DNA from: Elusimicrobiota bacterium
GTDB taxonomy: Bacteria > Elusimicrobiota > Elusimicrobia > UBA1565
NCBI GenBank assembly: GCA_003450735.1
Contig: DMEZ01000072.1
Span: 54,460-118,459 of the forward strand
Direction: 5' to 3'
Length of the DNA stretch: 64,000 nt
The notes beneath the pieces are model-generated. The model was given only the letters and a program-made list of their open reading frames with translations. It was not told where the DNA came from and ran no database searches. A program made the translations under genes and the position numbers. Within the stretch, counting starts at the first letter, position 1. The number at the start of each line of letters is the position of its first letter. Of this stretch, positions 52,129 through 60,747 are shown one piece after another.

Positions 52129-52965
52129 ATGGGGTTCCAGAAGAAGCCCGCCAGCATCGCCGGCCCGATGCTGCTGCTGCTCATCGTCCTGCTGGACGTC
52201 GGGCTCATCGTCCTGGGCTGGCACATCCGCCAGCAGAAGAAGGCCGAGTACAGCCTCGCGGGGCTGAACATGGCCGCGCCGCCGCGCCAGCTCGTCCCCT
52301 TCCCCGTCGACCTCCCGCCGGAGGCGGCGGCGCCGGCTTCCACCGGGACGATCCTCTCCGGAGCCCCTTCCTCGGTCATCCCCGAGTCGATGGGGCCGAG
52401 GACGGCCCAGCCCCCGGCGCAGGCGGCGCAGGCGCCGGCCGCGGCCTCGTCCTGGATGGAGCGGGCGGAGAACCTCTACTACAAGCTCAAGAAAAGCTCC
52501 CGCTTCCGGAGCTCGACGGCCATCAAGGGCTGGAAGAAGGAGTTCCTCGGACACGCCGACCTGGCCGCCATCGACGCGCGCTACCGGAAGGACGGAGACG
52601 CCTCCCGCTTCATCAAGGACATGGCGCGCTCGCCGAACTTCCGCTCCATGCTCGGCCGCTACCTCGTCGTCCCGGACTTCCAGGAGTTCGTCAAGGAGCT
52701 CGCCATGAAGCCCGACGTCATGGCGGCCGGCAAGACGGTCCTGGACGACGCGGCCGTGATGGACACGCTCAAGTCCCTGAAGGTCCCCGGCCTGCCTCCC
52801 ATCGGCCAGATGATGGAGATGGGCAAGCAGATCCAGGACTCGGGCGCGAAGGACAGCTCGGCCGCCATCCAGCAGATGAAAAGCAACCCCGCCCTGCAGC
52901 AGATGCTGCAAGGGCAGGGGATCTCGCCCGACGCGCTGCAGAACGCCCAGTCCGGAAAGCGCTGA
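52129..52965 (+). CDS. Single-pass membrane protein with C-terminal helical domain
   Basis: 278 residues, starting 20 bases after the giant gene, so probably co-transcribed. One membrane helix near residues 8-28 (SIAGPMLLLLIVLLDVGLIVLGW), an Ala/Pro-rich linker, then a helical domain (about 105-240): RFIKDMARSPNFRSMLGRYLVVPDFQEFV, VLDDAAVMDTLKSL, and a Gln/Met-rich end. The helical part resembles that of the protein at 53268, which suggests related partners. No known family recognised. Confidence 0.65.
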   Translation: MGFQKKPASIAGPMLLLLIVLLDVGLIVLGWHIRQQKKAEYSLAGLNMAAPPRQLVPFPVDLPPEAAAPASTGTILSGAPSSVIPESMGPRTAQPPAQAAQAPAAASSWMERAENLYYKLKKSSRFRSSTAIKGWKKEFLGHADLAAIDARYRKDGDASRFIKDMARSPNFRSMLGRYLVVPDFQEFVKELAMKPDVMAAGKTVLDDAAVMDTLKSLKVPGLPPIGQMMEMGKQIQDSGAKDSSAAIQQMKSNPALQQMLQGQGISPDALQNAQSGKR

Positions 52966-52977
52966 GCAGGCGCGAGC

Positions 52978-53109
52978 TTACTGGGCCTGCTGGGTCTGCT
53001 GCGTCTGCTGGGTCTGCGGCTGCGGCTGGTCGCTGCCTTTGTCGTCGCTGCAGCCCAGGATGACCAGCGGGGCGAGGATGACCAAGAACAACCCGATGAG
53101 CTTCTTCAT
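52978..53109 (-). CDS. Small lipoprotein with Gln-rich tail (43 residues)
   Basis: Translation gives MKKLIGLFLVILAPLVILGC then SDDKGSDQPQPQ and TQQ repeats to the TAA stop at 52978. The lipobox is LVILGC with Cys at residue 20; the mature part is only 24 residues, half of them Gln. GGGAGG lies six bases before the ATG, and a consensus promoter is present at 53134-53162. Asp at +3 rather than +2 argues for outer-membrane sorting by the E. coli rule, which may not apply here. Confidence 0.8.
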   Translation of the reverse strand: MKKLIGLFLVILAPLVILGCSDDKGSDQPQPQTQQTQQTQQAQ

Positions 53110-53133
53110 GAAAGCCTCCCTCAGGACACGGAT

Positions 53134-53162
53134 ACTTTAAATCGGGCGGGAACGGATGTCAA
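53134..53162 (-). promoter_or_regulatory. Consensus promoter of the small lipoprotein gene
   Basis: On the minus strand TTGACA (53162-53157), a 17-base spacer and TAAAGT (53139-53134). The expected transcript starts near 53127, giving a leader of about 17 bases with the GGGAGG site. Confidence 0.8.
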
Positions 53163-53208
53163 GGGACTCCGCCTCCGCCAGCCGGTCTTTTACCCTGTCT
53201 TTAATATC

Positions 53209-53227
53209 GCGCGCACGCGCGCTTTTT
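53209..53227 (+). terminator. Intrinsic terminator for the Kelch-gene transcript
   Basis: GCGCGC-AC-GCGCGC followed directly by TTTTT (53223-53227) and TCTTCTT. The loop opens to at least four bases, leaving a five-pair GC stem. It would stop transcripts coming from 48.7-53.0 kb and lies just before the -35 box of the next gene. Confidence 0.6.
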
Positions 53228-53231
53228 CTTC

Positions 53232-53261
53232 TTGACAGGAAACCGCATACCTTGGCATACT
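53232..53261 (+). promoter_or_regulatory. Promoter giving a leaderless GTG start
   Basis: TTGACA (53232-53237), an 18-base spacer and CATACT (53256-53261), then six bases and the GTG at 53268. The TTG of the -35 box is in frame with the gene and could be mistaken for its start codon. Confidence 0.8.
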
Positions 53262-53267
53262 CGGCTC

Positions 53268-54290
53268 GTGGACGATAAGAAATCCATGGTTCTGATGGGC
53301 CTGGTGATGACCCTTGTCACCTTCGGGTCGCTGGCCGTTCTGTTCGTCTTCATGAAGCCGGCCGGCATCAAGGAGTCGGAAGCCCTTTCGGCGCCCGCGC
53401 GCTTCCCGGATTCGGCCTCCCGCATGCCGGTCGCCGGAGCGGGGTCCCAGACGACCGCCCAAGACATGCAGGCGGCCCAGCCCGAGCCCGCCGCCGGCAG
53501 CAACTCCTCGCTCTCCATGCTCCAGAAGGACCCCGGGGTCCAAGGCGGGGTCGGGGGCCCCACGGGCCTCCTCGGCGCCGACGCGAACAAGGCCGCCGCC
53601 TCGGGCGACGCGGCCGGCCTCATCGGCGGCCTCAAGAGCGAGAACGAGGCGGAGAAGCGGGCCCAGGCCAATAAGGCCAAGAAGGCGGCCCAGTACACCC
53701 GGGACGTGCTCCAGCTCGTCGTGGATACCGTCAAGGACATCCAGCCCCGGTGGTACAAGGACTACCTCGGCAACCGCAACCTCAAGCGCATCGCCGACGA
53801 CTACGACAAATCCCTGGACGTCCGGGCTTTCGTCGAAGACCTCGCCGACTCCAAGGATTTCATGAAGATGCTCGGCGCCAAGGCCGGCACCTCCGGGATG
53901 AAGGCCGTCATGGGCTCCCTGTTCGCCGACGAGCGCCTCTCCCGCGACCTCAAGAAGATCTTCGTCGAGAACATCGAGAGCACGAAGCTGGCCGCGGCCG
54001 TGCGCAAGTTCGGCCGCAAGTGCTACCTCCCGGAGGACATGCTCGCAGGCGTGCCCAACGAGGAGGGCGCGGAGGCGGCGAAGCCGAAGGCTCCGGCCCG
54101 CAAGCCGATGGTCAAGCCCAAGCTGAAGCTCCAGGGCGGCGGCTTCAACCGCACCGGCGGCGCGGGCGGGAACACCAATTTCAGCCCGCAGCAAGGCGGC
54201 GGGCAGACGCAGCAGGCGATGCCCCAGATGCCGGTCGACCCCAACAACCTCGACATCGAGAAGCTCAAGAAGCAGTACGGGAGCCGCTGA
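53268..54290 (+). CDS. Single-pass membrane protein, helical domain and Gly/Gln-rich tail
   Basis: 340 residues from GTG at 53268, which coincides with the expected first transcribed base. DDKKSMVLMGLVMTLVTFGSLAVLFVF is an N-terminal anchor. An Ala/Gly-rich linker is followed by a helical domain (about 130-250): YTRDVLQLVVDTVKDIQPRWYKDY, AFVEDLADSKDFMKMLG, VMGSLFADERLSRDL, with a similar periodicity to the domain at 52129. A basic stretch and a disordered Gly/Asn/Gln tail end in LDIEKLKKQYGSR. Family unknown. The ferredoxin gene follows after 23 bases. Confidence 0.7.
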   Translation: MDDKKSMVLMGLVMTLVTFGSLAVLFVFMKPAGIKESEALSAPARFPDSASRMPVAGAGSQTTAQDMQAAQPEPAAGSNSSLSMLQKDPGVQGGVGGPTGLLGADANKAAASGDAAGLIGGLKSENEAEKRAQANKAKKAAQYTRDVLQLVVDTVKDIQPRWYKDYLGNRNLKRIADDYDKSLDVRAFVEDLADSKDFMKMLGAKAGTSGMKAVMGSLFADERLSRDLKKIFVENIESTKLAAAVRKFGRKCYLPEDMLAGVPNEEGAEAAKPKAPARKPMVKPKLKLQGGGFNRTGGAGGNTNFSPQQGGGQTQQAMPQMPVDPNNLDIEKLKKQYGSR

Positions 54291-54313
54291 ACGGATTTCA
54301 GGGAGGCCTGACC

Positions 54314-54628
54314 ATGCCCCACGTCGTGACGGAGAAGTGCCTCGGCGAGCGCTACGCGCACTGCGCGGAGGTCTGCCCGGTCGAGGCGTTCCGGCCCGGG
54401 ACGCACAACGGCGAGCCCCTCATGGTCATCGACCCGGAGGTCTGCATCGACTGCGGCGCCTGCCTGCCGGAGTGCCCCATCGGCGCCATCGTGGGCTCTG
54501 TCGACGAGAACCCGGAGTGGGCCAAGACCAACGCCGAGCTCGCGCCCAAGTTCAAGGACAACCCGAAGGCCGAGAAGCGCCCGGGCAACGACCCGCCCCG
54601 CAAGCCGGGCAACCAGCTCGTCAAGTAG
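54314..54628 (+). CDS. 7Fe-type ferredoxin
   Basis: 104 residues with GGGAGG eight bases upstream of the ATG. VTEKCLGERYAHCAEVCPVEAF is a C-x7-C-x3-CP site (3Fe-4S type); VCIDCGACLPECPIGAI is a full CxxCxxCxxxCP site (4Fe-4S). GEPLMVIDPEV between them and the acidic C-terminus match FdxA-like ferredoxins, electron carriers in the cytoplasm. Partner enzymes are not in the window. Confidence 0.92.
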   Translation: MPHVVTEKCLGERYAHCAEVCPVEAFRPGTHNGEPLMVIDPEVCIDCGACLPECPIGAIVGSVDENPEWAKTNAELAPKFKDNPKAEKRPGNDPPRKPGNQLVK

Positions 54629-54644
54629 GCGGCCCCGGGCCGCG

Positions 54645-56534
54645 ATGACCTTCATCCACCTCTCCCCGCGAGACTTGGCAGGAGCCAAGGTCTCGGGACT
54701 CAGGCCCGTGCCTTTCGAGAAGGGCCTCCTCTCCGGCGCCGGCTCCCTCGAGAGCGCCCCCGTCGAGTCCCTCTTCCGGTTCGACCGCCTGGTCGGCTCG
54801 TGGAACGCGGACGTCCCCCCGGGCTCGTCCGTGGAGATGTCGGTGCAGGTCCGCTCGGGCGGGGACTGGTCGGGCTGGTTCAAGCTCGCGCGCTGGCAGG
54901 AAGGCGCCTCGACCAGCTTCGAGCCGCAGGCCGACGCCTGGGGCTCGGTGGACGTGGACACGCTCAAGCTCAAGAAGAAGGCCGACGCCTTCCGCTACCG
55001 CTTCGCGCTCGAGAAGGGCGGCCGCCGCGTCCCCCTCCTGCGCCGCATCGCCGTCGCCGTCGACGACCTGTCCAAGCCCCGCCTCCCCTCGCCCCCCTTC
55101 GAGCCTGGGCCCTGGGCGCGCGAGCTCGAGCTCTCCCCCCTCTCGCAGTCGGAAGGCCCGGAAGAGCTCCGGGGCGACATCTGCAGCCCGACCGCCCTCA
55201 CGATGGTTTTGGGCTTCTGGGGCCGCCGCTTGAGCCTGGAGGAGACCCTCGGCCTCGTCCTGGACCATCGCCCCGGCATCTTCGGGAACTGGACGCTCAA
55301 CGTCGCGGCGGCGGCCTCTCAGGGGCTCTCGGGCGAGGTCGCCTGGCTGGATTCGCTCTCCGCCCTGCAGGACGAGATCGCCGCCGGCCGCCCGGTCGTC
55401 GTGTCCATCACCTTCGCCGAGGGCGAGCTCACGGGCTCCCCCCTGAAGAGCACCCGGGGGCATCTCCTCGCGGTGGCGGGCTTCACGCCGGAGGGCGACG
55501 TCGTCGCCTACGACCCCGCCGCCCGAGACCGTTCCGGCGTGCGCGGAGTGTACCGGAGGGCCGAGTTCGAGAAGGCCTGGCTGTTCAACAAGCGGGGGCT
55601 GAGCTACCTCCTCGGCGAACGCTTCCCCGAGGTGCTCCGGGCGGCCGCGGTGACCGCGGACCTGCGCCTCGCCCCGAAGGAGTCTTCCAAGCCGAACCTC
55701 ATGGACCGGGGGCTCGGCACGCAAGTCCTCTACGGGGAGCGCGTGCTGGCGCTCGAAGCCAAGAAGGACTGGGTCCGCGTCGAAGCCCTCGAGCAGGAGC
55801 ACCACGCGGCCGACGGCACCTGGCACGGCTATCCGGGCTGGGTGCGCGCCGAGGCGCTCTCCAAGGGGCTCCTCTCCTTCCGCCCCGACGCGGTGCTCCG
55901 GGGCAAGAGGACCGAGGTCTGGGGCGTCGAAGGGCTCACCCTCCCGCTGGGCGCGCAAGTCGCTTACGCGGAGAAAGCGGCCTCGGTCCCCGCCCCCCGC
56001 GGGAGCATCCTCCTCCCCGACGGCCGCTTGGTGCAGGTGGACCCGGGGCACCTGCGCCCCCTCGGGGTCCCCTCGGGGGTGGACCGGCGGGAGATCCTGG
56101 AGACCGCGGCGCTCTTCCTGGGCGACCTCTACGTCTGGGGCGGGCGCTCCAGCATGCAGAGGAGGCCCGGCTGGGGCGTGGACTGCTCGGGGCTGGCGAA
56201 CCTCTCCTACCGCTCCGTCGGGGTGGCCATCCCGCGCGACGCGGACGACCAGTCGCGGCGCGCCCGGCGCCTGCGCCGCGAGGAGCTCCAGCCCGGCGAC
56301 CTCGTCTTCCTGAGCGTCGACGAGAGCGCCGGACGCGTCGACCACGTCATGCTCTACACCGGAGGCGAGGGCCTGCTCGAGAGCCGCTCCTCCTCCGGCA
56401 AGACCCTTCGGACCACCTTCACCGAGCGCTTCGGCGCCCCGCTCTCCGCGCTCGAGTCCGGGTCCGTGGTCGTCGACCTGAGCGCGGCCCAGCCCTACCG
56501 GCGCAGGATCTTCTTCGGGGGCTTCCTGCCTTGA
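54645..56534 (+). CDS. Double cysteine-peptidase wall protein (C39-like plus NlpC/P60)
   Basis: 629 residues. No signal peptide at the chosen ATG (54645). N-terminal beta domain (about 1-150); C39-like papain fold with GDICSPTALTMVLGFWG (Cys about 183) and RGHLLAVAGFTPEGDVVAYDPA (His, Asp); an SH3-like region (VLYGERVLALEAKKDWVRVEAL); then NlpC/P60 with GVDCSGLANLSYRSVGVAIPRDADDQ (Cys about 515) and GRVDHVMLYTGGE (His about 566). NlpC/P60 enzymes cut peptidoglycan stems. The two peptidase cores in one chain are unusual. Export without a visible signal is unexplained. The stop overlaps the next start (TTGA). Confidence 0.82.
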   Translation: MTFIHLSPRDLAGAKVSGLRPVPFEKGLLSGAGSLESAPVESLFRFDRLVGSWNADVPPGSSVEMSVQVRSGGDWSGWFKLARWQEGASTSFEPQADAWGSVDVDTLKLKKKADAFRYRFALEKGGRRVPLLRRIAVAVDDLSKPRLPSPPFEPGPWARELELSPLSQSEGPEELRGDICSPTALTMVLGFWGRRLSLEETLGLVLDHRPGIFGNWTLNVAAAASQGLSGEVAWLDSLSALQDEIAAGRPVVVSITFAEGELTGSPLKSTRGHLLAVAGFTPEGDVVAYDPAARDRSGVRGVYRRAEFEKAWLFNKRGLSYLLGERFPEVLRAAAVTADLRLAPKESSKPNLMDRGLGTQVLYGERVLALEAKKDWVRVEALEQEHHAADGTWHGYPGWVRAEALSKGLLSFRPDAVLRGKRTEVWGVEGLTLPLGAQVAYAEKAASVPAPRGSILLPDGRLVQVDPGHLRPLGVPSGVDRREILETAALFLGDLYVWGGRSSMQRRPGWGVDCSGLANLSYRSVGVAIPRDADDQSRRARRLRREELQPGDLVFLSVDESAGRVDHVMLYTGGEGLLESRSSSGKTLRTTFTERFGAPLSALESGSVVVDLSAAQPYRRRIFFGGFLP

Positions 56535-58438
56535 CCTTCCTGCTCTCGCTCGCCCTCTGCCCGCTCATCGCTTTCGCGCAGCCGGAGGGCCAGAAGGCCT
56601 TCCCCTCCGTCGAGGCTCCGGCCCCGCCGGCGGCCAAGCGCGCGGCCAGGCCCAAGGCGAAGCGCGTGCGGCCCCAGCCCAGGCCCGCGTCCAAGGCGAG
56701 CGGAGAGGTCGCCCTGAGCACCGTCCCGGTCATGGTCACCTACCCGCCGGAGAACCTCGCCGTGGGCGACGTGCGCTCGATGTTCATCTTCGGCTCGGTC
56801 AGCCACCCCCGTCGTCCCTTCCGCATCAACGGCAGCACGGTGAGCGTCCACCCCAAGGGCGGCTTCCTGGCGTATCTGCCGGTCGAGCCCGGCTCCTTCA
56901 CCTTCCGCTGCGAGCTCGAACTGCCGCGCGGGACGACCGTATGGACGCGCACCATCCGCGTCGCCTCCTCCGCCCCCCCCGCGCCCGGCGTGTTCGCCAT
57001 CCAGACCGAATCCGTCCAGCCCGCCGAGGACGTGGAACTGCGCCCCGGAGACTGGCTGAACGTGAGGATGCGGGCCTCCCCCGGCGGCGTGGCCACCTTC
57101 TACCTGCCGGGAGTCGCGAAGGCCCTGCCCATGGCCGAGACGAGGAGCGGCACGTATGAAGGCGCCTACCAGATCCGCTCGAGCGAGAGGTTCCAGGACG
57201 CGGAGATCACCGTGGGTCTGCGGGGCGCGGGCCGCGCGCAGGTCCAGGCCCTCGCGCGCGGCCGGCTGAGCGTGACCCCCCAGCCTCCCGGCGCCGTCGT
57301 CGTGCGCTCCGAGGGGATCGTCAACGTCCGCAGCGGCCCGGGCAGCGGCTACATCCTCTTCCCTCCGCAGGGGACGCGCTTCCTGGCGACCGGGCGCAGC
57401 GGCTCGGAGCTGCGCGTCGAACTCTCCGCCCGCCTCTCGGGCTGGATCCCCGAGCGGGCGGTGGACTGGGCGGCCCCGGGGACGCCTCCTCCCAGCGCCG
57501 TGCTCGGCAGCATCTCGCTGGCGGCCGCCGACGACGCCAGCGTGCTCTCGCTCGACCTCAGCCAGAAGGTCCCCTTCCAGGTCGAGGAAGCCGCCGACCT
57601 CTCGAGCCTCAAGCTCCGGCTCTTCTCCACGACCGGCCACACGAACTGGATCGTCTACGACCAGGCCGACGATTTCGTCCGGCAGGTGAACTGGAGCCAG
57701 CCCGAGACGGGACTGACCGAGGTGGACATCCTCCTCGGCCCCGGCCGCATCCTCTGGGGCTACGACGCCTCCTGGCGCGGCGGCCAGCTGAGGCTCGAGC
57801 TGCGCAAGCCGCCCAAGCTGGCTCCCGCGCCCGCCTCCGTCCTCAAGGGACGCACCATCGTGCTCGACCCGGGCCACGGCCCCGGGGCCCCCGGCGCGGT
57901 CGGCCCGCGCGGCACCTGGGAGGAGGCCGTGAACTTCGCCCTGGCCAGGGACCTGCAGGCCCTCCTCGCCAAGGACGGCGCCCAGGTCGTCTTGACCCGG
58001 GGGGCGAAGGAGGACGACGTCTCCCTGCCCGAGCGCACCAAGCGCGCCTTCGCCAAGCGCGGCGAGGTGTTCGTGAGTTTGCACAACAACGCCCTGCCCG
58101 ACGGAGACAACCCCTTCGAGCGGCCCCACGGCTACTCGGTGTTCTACTACCACCCCCACAGTTTCGCCCTGGCCGAAGCGGTGTACCAGGCCTATAAGAG
58201 GCACGCCCCCAACCCGGGCGAGGGCCTGCGCTACGGCAACCTCTACGTCGCCCGCGCGACCCAGATGCCCTCCGTCCTCACCGAGTCGATCTATATGATG
58301 TACCCGGAGCAGGAAGACCTCCTGCTCGACCCGGCCAAGCGGAAGAAGTTCGCGCAGGCCCTCGTCGAGGGCATCAAGCAGTTCCTGGAAGGCGAGCGCC
58401 GGCGCCAGACCGGCTCGCCCAAGCCCAAGAAGACCTGA
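56531..58438 (+). CDS. N-acetylmuramoyl-L-alanine amidase (Amidase_3) with SH3 domain
   Basis: 635 residues from TTG at 56531, overlapping the previous stop. Signal peptide FLLSLALCPLIAFA before QPEG. A Lys/Pro/Arg-rich linker, Ig-like domain (about 60-140), an SH3 domain (IVNVRSGPGSGYILFPPQG, about 260-320), an AMIN-like beta domain (SLDLSQKVPFQVEEAADLSSLKL), then Amidase_3 with zinc ligands in IVLDPGHGP (His), GTWEEAVN (Glu) and FVSLHNNA (His), and the catalytic Glu in LTESIYMM. It removes stem peptides from glycan strands in the periplasm. Coupled to the two-peptidase protein. Confidence 0.9.
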   Translation: MTFLLSLALCPLIAFAQPEGQKAFPSVEAPAPPAAKRAARPKAKRVRPQPRPASKASGEVALSTVPVMVTYPPENLAVGDVRSMFIFGSVSHPRRPFRINGSTVSVHPKGGFLAYLPVEPGSFTFRCELELPRGTTVWTRTIRVASSAPPAPGVFAIQTESVQPAEDVELRPGDWLNVRMRASPGGVATFYLPGVAKALPMAETRSGTYEGAYQIRSSERFQDAEITVGLRGAGRAQVQALARGRLSVTPQPPGAVVVRSEGIVNVRSGPGSGYILFPPQGTRFLATGRSGSELRVELSARLSGWIPERAVDWAAPGTPPPSAVLGSISLAAADDASVLSLDLSQKVPFQVEEAADLSSLKLRLFSTTGHTNWIVYDQADDFVRQVNWSQPETGLTEVDILLGPGRILWGYDASWRGGQLRLELRKPPKLAPAPASVLKGRTIVLDPGHGPGAPGAVGPRGTWEEAVNFALARDLQALLAKDGAQVVLTRGAKEDDVSLPERTKRAFAKRGEVFVSLHNNALPDGDNPFERPHGYSVFYYHPHSFALAEAVYQAYKRHAPNPGEGLRYGNLYVARATQMPSVLTESIYMMYPEQEDLLLDPAKRKKFAQALVEGIKQFLEGERRRQTGSPKPKKT

Positions 58439-58445
58439 GGAGCCC

Positions 58446-60719
58446 ATGAAACGATCCGCCGCCGCCCTGACCCTCCTGCTCGCCGCCGCGCCGGCCTTCG
58501 GCGCGCCCAAGCCGGCCAAGGCGAAGCCCCAGGACGTGAACGCCCGGGTGGAAGACCTGCTCAAGCGGATGACCCTGGAGGAGAAGGTCGGGCAGATGAC
58601 CCAGCTGACCTTGGGCTGCTTCATGAAGGAGCAGGCCGGCCCGGACGGCGCGCACCTGCTCGACGAGGAGCGCCTCGAGCAGGCGGTGGCGGGCAAGGCC
58701 CTGGGCTCCATCTTGAACGTGGGCAACAACTACGCCTACGACCTCAAGCGCTGGCACGCCCTCGTGACGAAGATCCAGGACCTGGCCCTCAAGAAGACCC
58801 GCTTAGGGATCCCGGTGCTCTACGGCATCGACTCCATCCACGGGGCGACCTACGTGCGCGGGGCCACCCTCTTCCCCCAGCAGCTCGCCCAAGCCGCCGC
58901 CCGGGATGTGAGCATGGCCCGCCGCATCGGCGAGGTCTGTGCCCTCGAGACGCGCGCCGCGGGCCTGCCCTGGAACTTCAGCCCGGTGCTCGATGTCGGC
59001 CGCCAGCCCCTCTGGCCGCGCCTTTGGGAGACCTACGGCGAGGACCCCACCCTGGCCTCGGCCCTGGGAGCGTCCTACGTGCGCGGCCTCCAGGGCGACG
59101 CCTTCAACGACGCGCCCTTCCCCTCCGACCGCGTGGCGGCCTGCATGAAGCACTACGTAGGCTACAGCTTCCCCTTCACCGGCAAAGACCGCACCCCGGC
59201 CTTGCTCGATGAGCGCTCCCTGCGCGAGTTCTTCCTCCCGCCCTTCGAGGCCGCCGTCTCTGTCGGAGCCCCGACCGTGATGGTGAATTCGGCGGAGATC
59301 AGCGGCATCCCGGGCCACGCCAACGGCTACCTGATCAACGGCGTCCTCAAGACCGAGCTGAAGTTCGAGGGCTTCGCGGTCTCGGACTGGGAAGACATCA
59401 TCCGTCTCCACAAGCGCGACCGCGTGGCCGAGACCCCCAAGGAGGCGGTGCGCATGGCCGTCATGGCCGGCGTGGACATGAGCATGGTCCCTTCGGACCT
59501 CAGCTTCTACGACCTCCTGCTCGAGCTGGCCAAGGAGGGCGCGGTGCCCGAGAGCCGCCTCGACGACGCGGTGCGCCGCATCCTCAAGGTCAAGATGCGC
59601 CTGGGGCTCTTCGAGAACCCGTACCCCGACCCCAAGCTGGCCTCCCGCGTGGCCTCCAAGGAGGCGACGGAGCTGAATCTGCGCGCCGCGCAGGAGTCCC
59701 TCACCCTGCTCAAGAACGAGGGCGGCCTCCTCCCGCTCAAGAAGAACGCGAAGGTGCTGGTGGCCGGCCCGACCGCCGACCTCCTCTCCGTGCTCAACGG
59801 CGGCTGGACCATCACCTGGCAGGGCAGCGAGGAGGAGCGCTACCCGAAGGAGAAGCTCACCCTGCTCGAGGCGGTGCAGGCCAAGCTCGGCGCGGCCAAC
59901 GTGACCTACGTGCAGGGCTCGACCTTCACGGCGGAGGTCGACATCCCCGCCGCGGTCGAGGCCGCCCAGGCCGCCGACGCGGTGATCCTGGCTTTGGGCG
60001 AGGAGCCCTACACCGAGACGCCGGGCAACATCGACGACCTGACCTTGGACGAGCCCCAGCTGAAGCTGGCCGAGGAGCTGGCCAAGACGGGCAAGCCGGT
60101 GGTGCTCGTCCTCATCGAGGGCCGCCCGCGCATCATCCGCCGCATCGAGGGCAAGATGCAGGCCATCGTGATGGCCTACCTGCCCGGCATGGAGGGCGGG
60201 CGCGCCCTCGCGGACGTGCTCTTCGGCGACGCGAACCCGAGCGGGAAGCTGCCCATCACCTACCCGCGCTGGCCCAACGCGCTCACGCTCTACGACCGCA
60301 AGCCGCTCGAGGACGCGGACGGCAACGGCTACGCCCCGCAGTTCCCCTTCGGCCACGGGCTGAGCTACACGACCTTCCAGTACTCCGGCCTGGCCCTCGA
60401 CAAGGCGTCCCCCAACGAGAACGAGGTGCTCGGGGTGAGCGTGAAGGTGACCAACACCGGGACGCGGGCCGGCAAGGAGGCGGTGGAGCTCTACCTGACC
60501 GACCTTTACGGCAGCGTCTCGCGCCCGGTCAAGCAGCTCAAGCGCTTCACGAAGGTGCTCCTCGCCCCTGGGGAGACGAAGAGGGTGGAGTTCACCCTGA
60601 GCCGGCAGGATTATTCGTTCATCGGAAGAACCAACCAGCGCGTCGTGGAGCCCGGCCGCTTCCGCGCGGCCGTCGCGGACCAGAGCGCGGAGTTCGAGCT
60701 CCAGCGCGACCTGCGGTAG
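58446..60719 (+). CDS. Family 3 glycoside hydrolase (beta-glucosidase type)
   Basis: 757 residues with GAGGAG before the ATG and a signal peptide to about residue 19. VEDLLKRMTLEEKVGQM, GIDSIHGATYVRGATLFPQQ, ACMKHYVGYS and the nucleophile in FEGFAVSDWEDIIRL (Asp about 315) belong to the TIM-barrel of GH3. LTLLKNEGGLLPLKK and the C-terminal fibronectin-III-like domain (VKVTNTGTRAGKEAVELYL) match BglX-type enzymes. The substrate could be plant or microbial beta-glucan, or wall-derived sugar; context with amidase and NlpC/P60 leaves both open. Confidence 0.93.
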   Translation: MKRSAAALTLLLAAAPAFGAPKPAKAKPQDVNARVEDLLKRMTLEEKVGQMTQLTLGCFMKEQAGPDGAHLLDEERLEQAVAGKALGSILNVGNNYAYDLKRWHALVTKIQDLALKKTRLGIPVLYGIDSIHGATYVRGATLFPQQLAQAAARDVSMARRIGEVCALETRAAGLPWNFSPVLDVGRQPLWPRLWETYGEDPTLASALGASYVRGLQGDAFNDAPFPSDRVAACMKHYVGYSFPFTGKDRTPALLDERSLREFFLPPFEAAVSVGAPTVMVNSAEISGIPGHANGYLINGVLKTELKFEGFAVSDWEDIIRLHKRDRVAETPKEAVRMAVMAGVDMSMVPSDLSFYDLLLELAKEGAVPESRLDDAVRRILKVKMRLGLFENPYPDPKLASRVASKEATELNLRAAQESLTLLKNEGGLLPLKKNAKVLVAGPTADLLSVLNGGWTITWQGSEEERYPKEKLTLLEAVQAKLGAANVTYVQGSTFTAEVDIPAAVEAAQAADAVILALGEEPYTETPGNIDDLTLDEPQLKLAEELAKTGKPVVLVLIEGRPRIIRRIEGKMQAIVMAYLPGMEGGRALADVLFGDANPSGKLPITYPRWPNALTLYDRKPLEDADGNGYAPQFPFGHGLSYTTFQYSGLALDKASPNENEVLGVSVKVTNTGTRAGKEAVELYLTDLYGSVSRPVKQLKRFTKVLLAPGETKRVEFTLSRQDYSFIGRTNQRVVEPGRFRAAVADQSAEFELQRDLR

Positions 60720-60747
60720 AGACCGGGAACCCCGTCCTCATATTGCG

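Noticed and set aside
53232..53267. TTG start adding 12 residues to the gene at 53268
   Set aside because: The TTG is part of TTGACA, the -35 box of a promoter correctly spaced for the GTG start.
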